A stretch of 61,544 bases of DNA from Armatimonadetes bacterium UBA5352 (GTDB taxonomy: Bacteria > Armatimonadota > Zipacnadia > Zipacnadales > UBA5352): contig DHPY01000066.1 of assembly GCA_002411015.1 (NCBI GenBank), forward strand, positions 1 through 61,544, given 5' to 3'. The translations under genes and the position numbers were made by a program. Positions within the stretch are counted from its first letter, which is position 1. Every line of letters starts with the position of its first letter. This document shows, one piece after another, positions 1 to 7,522 of this stretch. Under the pieces are notes generated by a model. It had not been told where the DNA came from. It worked only from the letters and a program-made list of their open reading frames with translations, and did not search any database.

Positions 1-183
1 GTGCGCGGGCCGGCTTCGTCGCGCGGCGCGGCGCCGGCACCACCTGACCGGCGGGCATAGCGAGAGTTAAGTAGGTGGGGCGCCCTCGCCCCACCGACGG
101 CGTGCGGGCGAGGGCGCCCGCACTACTTAGCCGGCTGGACTGCGGCCCCTCCGTGCGGCGTGCGCGGGCCGGCTTCGTCGCGC
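1..183. repeat. Direct and inverted repeats at left edge
   Basis: A 24-bp stretch beginning GTGCGCGGGCCGG occurs identically at 1-24 and 160-183. Between the copies lies an inverted repeat with arms 68-91 and 106-129 (about 21 of 24 positions pair) and a 14-nt loop, whose core is GGGCGCCCTCGCCC. It could form a strong hairpin but lacks a T-tract, so it looks more like a dispersed palindromic repeat than a terminator. No gene is supported in 1-233. Confidence 0.6.
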
Positions 184-233
184 ATACACGACATGCGCTC
201 CTCAGGCGGCCCCTCCGCCCGTCGCGCCCACCG

Positions 234-1568
234 CTACTGATACTCCGGCAGGAAGCCCGTGACGCGCATGGCCTCGCTGATAGCGACCTCCCCGGCGAGC
301 ACCTTCCCCGCCGCGTCCGCCGTCATCGGCACCCGCTTTGAGGCCGCGAGGCGCTCTACGTCCTGCAGGTCCGCGTCGCCCGCGATCATCCGCCGCAGCT
401 CATCATCCACCACCAGTAGTTCCGCGATGGTCGTGCGGCCACGGTGGCCGGTGTTGCGGCACCCGGCGCAGCCCATGCCGCGCGTGAGCGTGTCCGGCGG
501 CTCAGCGACGCCCGCGTGCCTCAGCCACTGGCGCTGCGCGTCCGTCAACTCGTGCAGCGTCCCGCACTCAAGGTGCACCTTCCGCACCAGGCGCTGCGCG
601 AGCACGCCGATGAGCGAATCGGCGATCAGGAAGCGGTCGAGTCCGATCTCCGCCATCCGCCGGATGACCTGCACCGCATCGTTCGTGTGCAGCGTGGTGA
701 GCACGAGGTGCCCGGTCAGGGCCGCCTGCACGCACAGCTCCAGCGTCTCCCGGTTGCGGACCTCGCCACACAGGATCACGTCCGGGTCCTGACGCATGAT
801 GTAGCGCATCGCCGCCGCGAAGTCGAGTCCGGTCTTGCGGTTCAGGTGGACCTGCGTGACGCCCTCGATGCGGTACTCAACCGGGTCCTCGATGCTGAAG
901 AGCGCGACCTCCGGCCGCACCAGCGACTTCAGTGCGGCGTAGAGGGTCGTCGTCTTGCCGCTGCCGGTCGGGCCGGCGACCACCACGAGGCCGCTCGGCC
1001 TCGCCAGCAGTTCGCTGAACTGGGCGCGCAGGTCTGCGTGCAGGCCGATGTCACCGAGCCCCACGTCCATGACGCTCGCGTCGAAGATGCGGATGACGAT
1101 CGACTCTCCGTGGAGGCTCGGCAGGCTGGACACCCGCAGGTCGTACTCGCGCTCCTCGTGGCGGACGTGGATGCGCCCGTCCTGCGGCACCCCTCGCTCC
1201 GTCAGCGGCATCTCCGCCATCTGCCGCAGGCGCGTGGCAAGCGGCTCCGCGACGTACGTCGGCAGTATGATCGCGTCGTGGAGCACGCCATCAACCCGGT
1301 AGCGGATCCGCAGTCTCTCCGCCTGGGGCTGCACGTGGATGTCGCTGGCGCGGCGCTCGATGCCCTCGAGGATGATCTTCTGCGCGACGCGCTCGATCGG
1401 CTCCTCCTCCGCCCTCTCTATGGTTGCCAGCAGCCTCCGCGCGCCCTCAGCCTCACACTGGCATGCCACGCACTGCGCCAGGTGCGCCTCGGCGGCCGCG
1501 CGCTGCTCGTCCTGAAGCTCGCCCTTGTGATAGGCGATCAGCAGTTCCCGGCACTCTTCGCACTTCAT
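234..1568 (-). CDS. PilB/GspE-type secretion ATPase with N-terminal anti-sigma-like zinc finger
   Basis: The 444-residue product belongs to the type II secretion/type IV pilus extension ATPases, which power pilin or pseudopilin assembly at the inner membrane. Walker A GPTGSGKT lies at 199-206, the Asp box SIEDPVEY at 225-232, Walker B around RQDPDVILCGE at 259-269 and the His box near TTLHTND at 291-297. The C-terminal metal-binding region keeps C335, C367 and C370 but not a full four-Cys set. The usual N-terminal MshEN domain is absent. Residues 1-40 instead show a zf-HC2 pattern (C3, C6, H29, C33, C36) as in anti-sigma factors. The ATG follows GAGGAGG, which overlaps the end of the sigma gene; only 3 nt separate the two genes, so they are probably co-translated. 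The ATPase call is secure; a regulatory role for the finger is inference. Confidence 0.9.
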   Translation of the reverse strand: MKCEECRELLIAYHKGELQDEQRAAAEAHLAQCVACQCEAEGARRLLATIERAEEEPIERVAQKIILEGIERRASDIHVQPQAERLRIRYRVDGVLHDAIILPTYVAEPLATRLRQMAEMPLTERGVPQDGRIHVRHEEREYDLRVSSLPSLHGESIVIRIFDASVMDVGLGDIGLHADLRAQFSELLARPSGLVVVAGPTGSGKTTTLYAALKSLVRPEVALFSIEDPVEYRIEGVTQVHLNRKTGLDFAAAMRYIMRQDPDVILCGEVRNRETLELCVQAALTGHLVLTTLHTNDAVQVIRRMAEIGLDRFLIADSLIGVLAQRLVRKVHLECGTLHELTDAQRQWLRHAGVAEPPDTLTRGMGCAGCRNTGHRGRTTIAELLVVDDELRRMIAGDADLQDVERLAASKRVPMTADAAGKVLAGEVAISEAMRVTGFLPEYQ

Positions 1569-1571
1569 GGC

Positions 1572-2147
1572 TCACTCCTCCTCAACCAGCGCCGCCCGCA
1601 GCTTCAGGCAGGCGTGGTGCATGCGTGACTTGACCGTGCCCTCGGGGATATCGAGCAGCGCCGCGATCTGCGCGTGCGGCAGGCCCTCAAGCTGCGAGAG
1701 CACAAAGACCTCTCGTTGCGCCTCAGGAAGCTCGCCGATGGCCCTGCGGATGCGGAAGCGCTCGTAGCCGCGCAAAAGCTCCCGCTCCGGGACGTCCTCC
1801 GGCGTCGTCAGCTCCGCCAGCACCGACCGCGCCGTCGGCCCGAGCTGCTCCTCCAGGGAGATGACCGGTGGCCGGCGGCTGCTCCCATCGCGCCAGTTGC
1901 GCCACCAGTTCCGCGCGCAGGTGAAGAGGAAGGTGCTGAAGCGCGCCGTCGGCTGGTAGCGTCCGCGGGCCAGCCAGACGCGTACGAGCACCTCCCGCGC
2001 GCCATCCTCGGCAGCCTCGCGATCCCGGAGCATGTGATACAGGAAGCGCTCGAGCCACGCATGATGGCGCTCGGCAAGCTCGGTGAAAGCATCGAGATCG
2101 CCCTCCCGCGCACAGACCATCAGTTCCTCGTCGCTGCGCTCGCTCAT
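1572..2147 (-). CDS. ECF-type RNA polymerase sigma factor
   Basis: This 191-residue protein has the two-domain layout of extracytoplasmic-function sigma factors. Region 2 covers about residues 10-90 (DAFTELAERHHAWLERF, then FSTFLFTCARNWWRNW) and region 4 covers about 130-185 (LPEAQREVFVLSQLEG, then IPEGTVKSRMHHA, the helix-turn-helix). Region 1.1 and region 3 are absent. The ATG at 2147 was chosen because GGGGAG stands just upstream; an in-frame ATG at 2192 has no ribosome binding site. The gene runs directly into the zinc-finger ATPase gene. That is the position normally held by an anti-sigma factor, so the downstream finger may bind this sigma factor (inference). Confidence 0.9.
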   Translation of the reverse strand: MSERSDEELMVCAREGDLDAFTELAERHHAWLERFLYHMLRDREAAEDGAREVLVRVWLARGRYQPTARFSTFLFTCARNWWRNWRDGSSRRPPVISLEEQLGPTARSVLAELTTPEDVPERELLRGYERFRIRRAIGELPEAQREVFVLSQLEGLPHAQIAALLDIPEGTVKSRMHHACLKLRAALVEEE

Positions 2148-2235
2148 TGCTCTCCCCGCTGCATTCAACAGGGGCTCGGCCGGACGGTTCATCCAACCGA
2201 TCGCGGGCGCATTCGCCGTGCCGGGCAGGGCTTCC

Positions 2236-2264
2236 TTGACTCCCCTCTCCGGCGGTGCTATCCT
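2236..2264 (+). promoter_or_regulatory. Sigma-70-type promoter for pdxS
   Basis: TTGACT at 2236-2241 and TATCCT at 2259-2264 are separated by 17 nt. The site lies about 95 nt upstream of the pdxS start. Confidence 0.8.
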
Positions 2265-2359
2265 GTATCCGGAGGCAGCGAATCGGGGCTCCCGCGGCGG
2301 CAGAGGCTGCTGGGGGGCTTTTGCGCCTGCGTATGCAGGTGAAGGCAGGAGTGAAGAAG

Positions 2360-3247
2360 ATGGCAGACATATCCACGTGGAGGACCAAGGTCGGTCTGGC
2401 GGAGATGCTGCGCGGTGGCGTAATCATGGACGTGACCACCACCGAGCAGGCGAAGATAGCGGAAGATGCCGGCGCCGTCGCCGTCATGGCGCTCGAGCGC
2501 GTCCCGGCGGACATCCGCAAGGAGGGCGGCGTGGCTCGCATGGCCGACCTCCGCATCATCGAGGAGATCATGGAGGCCGTGACGATCCCCGTCATGGCGA
2601 AGGCGCGCATCGGCCACTTCGCGGAGGCGCAGGTGCTCGAGGCCGTCGGCGTCGACTTCATCGACGAGAGCGAAGTCCTCACCCCCGCGGATGAGAGCTT
2701 CCACATCGACAAGCACGCGTTCAAGGTCCCCTTCGTCTGCGGCTGCACCGTGCTCGCCGAGGCGCTGCGGCGGATCGGCGAGGGCGCCGCGATGATGCGC
2801 ACCAAGGGCGAGGCAGGCTCCGGCAACATCGTCGAGGCCACCCGGCACATGCGCTCGGTGCAGACCTCGATCAAGCATCTGACCGGTCTTCGCGATGATG
2901 AGATCATGACTGAGGCGAAGAACATGGGCGCGCCGTACGACCTCGTCAAGGAGGTCGCGCGCACCGGGAAGCTCCCCGTCCCGAACTTCGCGGCAGGCGG
3001 CATCGCCACGCCCGCGGACGCGGCACTCATGATGCAGCTTGGCGCCGAGAGCGTCTTCGTTGGCTCCGGCATCTTCAAGTCCGAGGACCCGGCGGCGCGC
3101 GCGAAGGCGATCGTCCATGCTACGACCTACTTCGAGGACCCGGTTGAGGTTGCCAACGCCTGCCGCGGCCTCGAGGGCAAGGCCATGGAGGGCTTGGACG
3201 TCCGCACGATGCCCGATGAGGAGCGCCTCGCCAACCGCGGCTGGTAG
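2360..3247 (+). CDS. pdxS: Pyridoxal 5'-phosphate synthase, lyase subunit PdxS
   Basis: PdxS condenses ribose 5-phosphate, glyceraldehyde 3-phosphate and ammonia to make pyridoxal 5'-phosphate in the DXP-independent pathway. The 295-residue product is full length. It keeps D24 (GGVIMDVTT), K81 (VMAKARIGH), which forms the imine with ribose 5-phosphate, and K149 (MRTKGEAGSGN), the lysine that moves the intermediate to the second site. The ATG at 2360 follows AGGAG; the longer reading frame upstream is not conserved. The ammonia donor PdxT, usually the next gene, is not here: a terminator follows directly. PdxT must be encoded elsewhere, or free ammonia used. Confidence 0.97.
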   Translation: MADISTWRTKVGLAEMLRGGVIMDVTTTEQAKIAEDAGAVAVMALERVPADIRKEGGVARMADLRIIEEIMEAVTIPVMAKARIGHFAEAQVLEAVGVDFIDESEVLTPADESFHIDKHAFKVPFVCGCTVLAEALRRIGEGAAMMRTKGEAGSGNIVEATRHMRSVQTSIKHLTGLRDDEIMTEAKNMGAPYDLVKEVARTGKLPVPNFAAGGIATPADAALMMQLGAESVFVGSGIFKSEDPAARAKAIVHATTYFEDPVEVANACRGLEGKAMEGLDVRTMPDEERLANRGW

Positions 3248-3323
3248 GTGCCGCGAGTTGTTAGCTGTTAGTCGCTGGTTGTTAGTGACGGCTAACGACA
3301 CGAAGCAGTAGTCGAATGCAGAC

Positions 3324-3358
3324 GGGGCGCCGATGATCATCGGCGCCCCGTTTCTGTG
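3324..3358. terminator. Intrinsic terminator between pdxS and DUF4838 gene
   Basis: A perfect 26-bp palindrome (3324-3349, arms GGGGCGCCGATGA) is followed by GTTTCTGTG. It lies between convergent genes and could serve both strands. Confidence 0.75.
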
Positions 3359-3393
3359 TGTACCGTGGCGCGGGCGGCCCGCCCGCACGCGCA

Positions 3394-5826
3394 TCACTGC
3401 TCCGTCAGCAGCCGCCCCGGCGCATCCGTGAACAGCGGCGTGATGCCGTTCGACAGGCGGATGCCCTCGACGTCCTCGAAGACACCCTCCGCGGCATCCG
3501 ATAGCTCCAGCCGCCACGGTCGCCCCGCCATTCCCGCCGGGACCGCGACCGCCAGCTCTCCACCGCTGCCGATCAGGTCGCGCTCAACGGCCACGTTACC
3601 CTCCGGATCAACCACCGCCGCATGCACGCTCTCGCCCGGCGCGGTGATGGAGATCGCGATCGTGAACTCGCTCATCCCCGCCGGCACCGCGAAGTAGAGC
3701 GGGCGCGCGTGATGCACCACGCGCAGCCCGCCGCTCGCGTCATGCACGAGGTAGCGCGCGCTGCTCTCGATCGAACCGGCGTTCGCCCCCGCCTGCAGGA
3801 GCACCGTGTAGATGCCCTCAGGCGCCGGATTGACCCTCACGGTCCGCGTCTCGCCCACAGGCGCCTCGCCGGTGATATCCGTGTCGCCGCCGGCGATCTG
3901 GTAGCGCACCGGGTCCTGCGATGAGCCCACCTGCCAGTGGCCGATGGTCACCTCGAAGGGCTCTCCCTCGCTCACGATCAGGTGGCGGCTGCTCCCGCGG
4001 AACTGCGCGGGCGGGAGGTCCGGCGACTCGGCGCTCATCTCCGGGAAGGCCGGCTGCAGCGCCTCAGCGCCCTGTGCCAGCCACGCAAGCTGCGTCGCAT
4101 CCGGCACGAGGATGCGCTCGATCTCCGGCATCGCGCCGGGAGCGTAGCGCTCGATGCGGTCTATCGCGCGCAGAAGTTCCTGTGCGGACTGCGCCTTCTC
4201 CTGCAGCGTCGCGGGCTCCTCGCCAAGCGACCGCGCGGCGTGATCGCGCCACGCGCCCATGTAGTCGAGCCACGCCTGCGAGATGCGGATCCGCGCCGTG
4301 AGGGTATCATCGCCGCGCGCGAGCCGCCGCGCCTCACGCAGATCGGCCCGCGAGGCCGCGATGACCTCGGGGGTAAGCATCTGCAGGAACGGCCGTTGGA
4401 GGCCGATGTTGCGCGGCCAGAGCAACTCCTCCCCGCCCTCGCCAAACTTGTCGGTCAGGCGCGCGTAGTAGCTGCGCATGGGGGCCGCGGCCGGGCCGTA
4501 GAGGCCGCTGACGTAGTCCTCGAAGAGCGCCTCGGCGTCGGCGTCCACATCCCAGAGGATGCGCGCGAGGATCCAGTAGCTGAGCTGTGAGCCCTCAGCG
4601 TCCGACCACAGCTCGGCGTTCATGTAGAGCGCGTGGTGCTCGAACTGGTAGCGCAGCTCGTCGGTGAGCACGCGCCACGGGATCCACAGCACCGAGCTGA
4701 AGTTGTAGTAGTGGCGGATGCCCATCTGCTCGGCGATTCGCCTCCAGCCCATGTACCAGTCATCGTGGATCCGGTTGGTGGGCGAGCGCGGGTCCTGCAG
4801 GGGGTAGTTGAACGCCATCCCGATCGGCGTGAAGAACACGATCACGTTCGGGTGCGCGTCAATATCGCCCGGCGCCTCCACCGCGCCCCAGTAGGCGTAG
4901 AAGGCCACGTTCTTCCCGGGATGCGTCTCCTGCAGCCGCTTCGCGACCTCGTTGGCGAAGACCACGAGGCGGCGGCCCATCCCGGTGTCCTGCCCGCGGA
5001 ACTCCGGCGGATCGAGCGCGTCGCACTCCGGACAGTGGCAGAAGCGCACATGGTCATCCGGGCTCAGCGAGAACATCGTCTGCGTCGGGTCGGCATCGAA
5101 ATGCGCCTGCGCCGCGCGCACCGTCTGCGCGATGACCTCCTCGTTGGTGGTGCAGAGCTGACCGCCACGGTCGCGTCGGCCGTTGCGCAGCGCATACCAC
5201 TCGGGGTGCTGGTCGAAGTACTCAGCGGCCGGGGCGATCTTCGCGAAGTTGTGCCCGACATTCACCGGCACGCCGCCGTAGAGGTTGCGGCGCTTCCACT
5301 CACTGAAGGCGGCGTTGTCCTCCACGCTCATCCCGCGCGCGGCGAGGCTCGGCCAGATGTTGCGGTGCAGGTAGTCCGGCCGCTCGATGCGGTTGAGGTC
5401 GCCGACGGCCAGCGTCTCGCGCCGCGGCACAACCTCCCCGATCTCTCCCGGCAGATACCAGCGCACGCCGAGGCTGTCGAGGTAGCGGTAGACGGCGTTG
5501 AGCGTGCCGGTCGAGGTGGCGCCGGCGAGGCGCAGCGTGTCGCCCTCGTGGCGGATCACGAAGCCGTCGAGATCGAGGTCAAGCTGCGCGCACTCGTCCG
5601 CGCCCAGTCCGCCGAGGATGATCCGGGGGCCGGCGGCGGCCTGCTCCACCACCTGCGGCTCGGCGCCGGTCATCTTCCCAAGGTACGTCTGCAGCTCCTC
5701 AGCCGCCAGCGCGTCCGCTTCGCCGGCAACGATCACGGCACGCGCGGCCCCGTTCTCGATCAACACGAGATCGGCAGCGGCCGGGACTGCGGCTATCAGT
5801 GCAATGATGCAGATCACGCGACCCAT
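3394..5826 (-). CDS. Secreted DUF4838 domain protein (glycan-related)
   Basis: The 810-residue product starts with a signal peptide (MGRVICIIALIAAVPAAA, cleavage near residue 18). An N-terminal region like that of alpha-glucuronidases (EELQTYLGKMTGAEP, then NAVYRYLDSLGVRWYLPG) is followed by a DUF4838 region containing LSPDDHVRFCHCPECD near residues 255-268. The C-terminal third looks beta-rich. DUF4838 proteins occur with polysaccharide-degrading enzymes and are thought to be (alpha/beta)8-barrel glycosidase relatives; the substrate is unknown. The start at 5826 has AAGGAG 8 nt upstream, whereas the ATG at 5832 is too close to it. The reading frame continues upstream to 6345, but that part overlaps the divergent oxidoreductase gene and is a shadow. 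Confidence 0.88.
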   Translation of the reverse strand: MGRVICIIALIAAVPAAADLVLIENGAARAVIVAGEADALAAEELQTYLGKMTGAEPQVVEQAAAGPRIILGGLGADECAQLDLDLDGFVIRHEGDTLRLAGATSTGTLNAVYRYLDSLGVRWYLPGEIGEVVPRRETLAVGDLNRIERPDYLHRNIWPSLAARGMSVEDNAAFSEWKRRNLYGGVPVNVGHNFAKIAPAAEYFDQHPEWYALRNGRRDRGGQLCTTNEEVIAQTVRAAQAHFDADPTQTMFSLSPDDHVRFCHCPECDALDPPEFRGQDTGMGRRLVVFANEVAKRLQETHPGKNVAFYAYWGAVEAPGDIDAHPNVIVFFTPIGMAFNYPLQDPRSPTNRIHDDWYMGWRRIAEQMGIRHYYNFSSVLWIPWRVLTDELRYQFEHHALYMNAELWSDAEGSQLSYWILARILWDVDADAEALFEDYVSGLYGPAAAPMRSYYARLTDKFGEGGEELLWPRNIGLQRPFLQMLTPEVIAASRADLREARRLARGDDTLTARIRISQAWLDYMGAWRDHAARSLGEEPATLQEKAQSAQELLRAIDRIERYAPGAMPEIERILVPDATQLAWLAQGAEALQPAFPEMSAESPDLPPAQFRGSSRHLIVSEGEPFEVTIGHWQVGSSQDPVRYQIAGGDTDITGEAPVGETRTVRVNPAPEGIYTVLLQAGANAGSIESSARYLVHDASGGLRVVHHARPLYFAVPAGMSEFTIAISITAPGESVHAAVVDPEGNVAVERDLIGSGGELAVAVPAGMAGRPWRLELSDAAEGVFEDVEGIRLSNGITPLFTDAPGRLLTEQ

Positions 5827-5961
5827 GTACATCACTCCTTCGGGCTGTTGCGTCGGTCGGAGGGCTATTCGCCGTCGCGGGAGCGCGTGCCTCTTCCGGG
5901 GAGGAATGCGGTGCCCGGCGCCGAATCTGCCTCGCGTACGTGATCGGTGTGAGGAGGGTGC

Positions 5962-7212
5962 ATGATGGCGCACGAGACCATTCGAGAGCCCGCACGGGAG
6001 CTTCCCGTGATTGCCGATGTAGATGCGCTGGTCTGCGGCGGAGGCCCTGCGGGTACCGCCGCGGCCATCGCGAGCGCCCGGGCCGGCGCGAAGACGATGC
6101 TGCTGGAGCGCTACGGCTGCCTCGGAGGGCTGGCGACCGGCGGGCTCGTGATCGTGCTCCCGCCGCTCGTGCGCGGCGAGCACCAGGTCATCGGCGGCAT
6201 CGGCCGGGAGACGCTCGAGCGGCTGCTTGACGCCGGCGAGGCGGAGTACCGCAGCGATGGCGGCAGCAGCAGGTTCGACCCGGAGGGCCTCAAGCGCCTC
6301 TCCGACCAGATGTGCGTGGAGGCGGGCGTGTTCCTGAGACTGCACTCATGGGTTGTCGGCGTCTTCGGCGAGCCGGGGCGGCTCGAGGGCGCGATCATCG
6401 AAAGCAAGGCGGGGCGGCAGGCGGTGCGGGCGCAGGTCATCGTCGACTGCACCGGCGACGGCGACGTCGCCACGATGGCCGGCGCGCATTTCGAGCGAGA
6501 TGACAAGATGATCGGCCTCCCGTTCAGGATCGGCAACATAGACCTGGACCGCTGGAGCGAGGCTCGCAGCGATGGCCGCGCCACCGCCATCCACAAGGAG
6601 ACGCACGCCGCGGCTGGCTACGAGAGCCACTTCGGGCTCTCGCCCTTCCCGCTGAACCCGGGTGTCGCGTGGGGGAACAACCACATGGCTCGGGGCGACT
6701 TCCTCGACCCGGATGTGCTCACCCGCATGGAGATCCGCGGGCGGCGCGCGGCGAAGACGGTCCTCGACCTGGTGCGCGCGAAGATGCCGGGCTTTGAGAA
6801 CTCGTGGCTGATAGACACCGCCTCGCAGATCGGCGTCCGCTGCACCCGGCGCATCAACGGCCTCGCCACGATGCGCTATGAGGAGTTCCTGGCGGAGCGG
6901 AGCTTTGAGGACTCGGTGGCGCTGGGCAACGACTTCCGCAAGCCGAGCGTGGTTTTCGAGATCCCGCTGGGGTCGCTCATCCCGGAGGGAGTGGGCGGGG
7001 TGCTGGTGGCGGGCCGCTGCGTCTCGGCCGATGCCGAGGCGATGGAGGCGCTGCGCGAGATACACTGCTGCTGGACGATGGGCGAGGCGGCGGGTGTGGC
7101 GGCCGCGATGGCCTCGGAGAGGAACATCGAGCCATCCGAGCTTCCGGTGCCGGAGCTTCGCGAGCGGCTCGCGGAGGCCGGGGCGGTGGTGGATCTCCCA
7201 CCAGGCGCTTGA
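5962..7212 (+). CDS. FAD-dependent oxidoreductase
   Basis: This 416-residue flavoprotein matches the FAD_oxidored (PF12831) type. The dinucleotide-binding motif GGGPAG is at 26-31 with E49 ending the second strand (MLLERYGCLGG). The family's C-terminal FAD-contacting block is seen as GGVLVAGRCVSADAEAMEA followed by GEAAGVAAAMA. Substrates of this family are mostly unknown. No signal peptide is visible. GAGGAGG is 4 nt before the ATG at 5962 and 7 nt before a second ATG at 5965; the latter gives better spacing. It is divergent from the DUF4838 gene across 135 nt, so the two may share regulation in carbohydrate metabolism (inference). Confidence 0.85.
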   Translation: MMAHETIREPARELPVIADVDALVCGGGPAGTAAAIASARAGAKTMLLERYGCLGGLATGGLVIVLPPLVRGEHQVIGGIGRETLERLLDAGEAEYRSDGGSSRFDPEGLKRLSDQMCVEAGVFLRLHSWVVGVFGEPGRLEGAIIESKAGRQAVRAQVIVDCTGDGDVATMAGAHFERDDKMIGLPFRIGNIDLDRWSEARSDGRATAIHKETHAAAGYESHFGLSPFPLNPGVAWGNNHMARGDFLDPDVLTRMEIRGRRAAKTVLDLVRAKMPGFENSWLIDTASQIGVRCTRRINGLATMRYEEFLAERSFEDSVALGNDFRKPSVVFEIPLGSLIPEGVGGVLVAGRCVSADAEAMEALREIHCCWTMGEAAGVAAAMASERNIEPSELPVPELRERLAEAGAVVDLPPGA

Positions 7213-7315
7213 GCGGCGGACAGAACCTTCAGGCCGAGGTGAACGTCAGTATCCCCAGGCCGGCGGGTGTCCACGGTTGGGGCGTCTGCGCTACCCGGGA
7301 CCCGGGAATCTCCTG

Positions 7316-7344
7316 TTGACAAACCAGCGTGGCTTGACTATACT
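7316..7344 (+). promoter_or_regulatory. Strong sigma-70-type promoter for rpoBC
   Basis: TTGACA at 7316-7321, a 17-nt spacer and TATACT at 7339-7344 are near-perfect consensus. An untranslated leader of about 170 nt follows. It includes a hairpin with arms GTGCGC (7441-7446) and GCGCAC (7456-7461) followed by TCTTTT, a possible weak attenuator. Confidence 0.85.
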
Positions 7345-7522
7345 GATTTTTCCAAGGCGACGGTATTCGTCACTGCCGTATCTGTGGGTGCCATCCCATA
7401 GCACATCGGGTCGGATACAACAACCCTCTTTAATCGCGGAGTGCGCCACAGCCGCGCGCACGCCGTCTTTTGCATGTACGTAACGTCCTTCTTCTTGATC
7501 GTGACCGAGGAGGCTATTGCCG

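Noticed and set aside
1723..3078. A 451-codon minus frame covering the sigma gene and pdxS
   Set aside because: It overlaps two verified genes and is Ser/Ala-rich without motifs.
4633..5943. A 436-codon frame opposite the DUF4838 gene
   Set aside because: Composition is Arg/Val/Ala shadow-like and it has no recognisable domain; the minus-strand gene has a signal peptide and family motifs.
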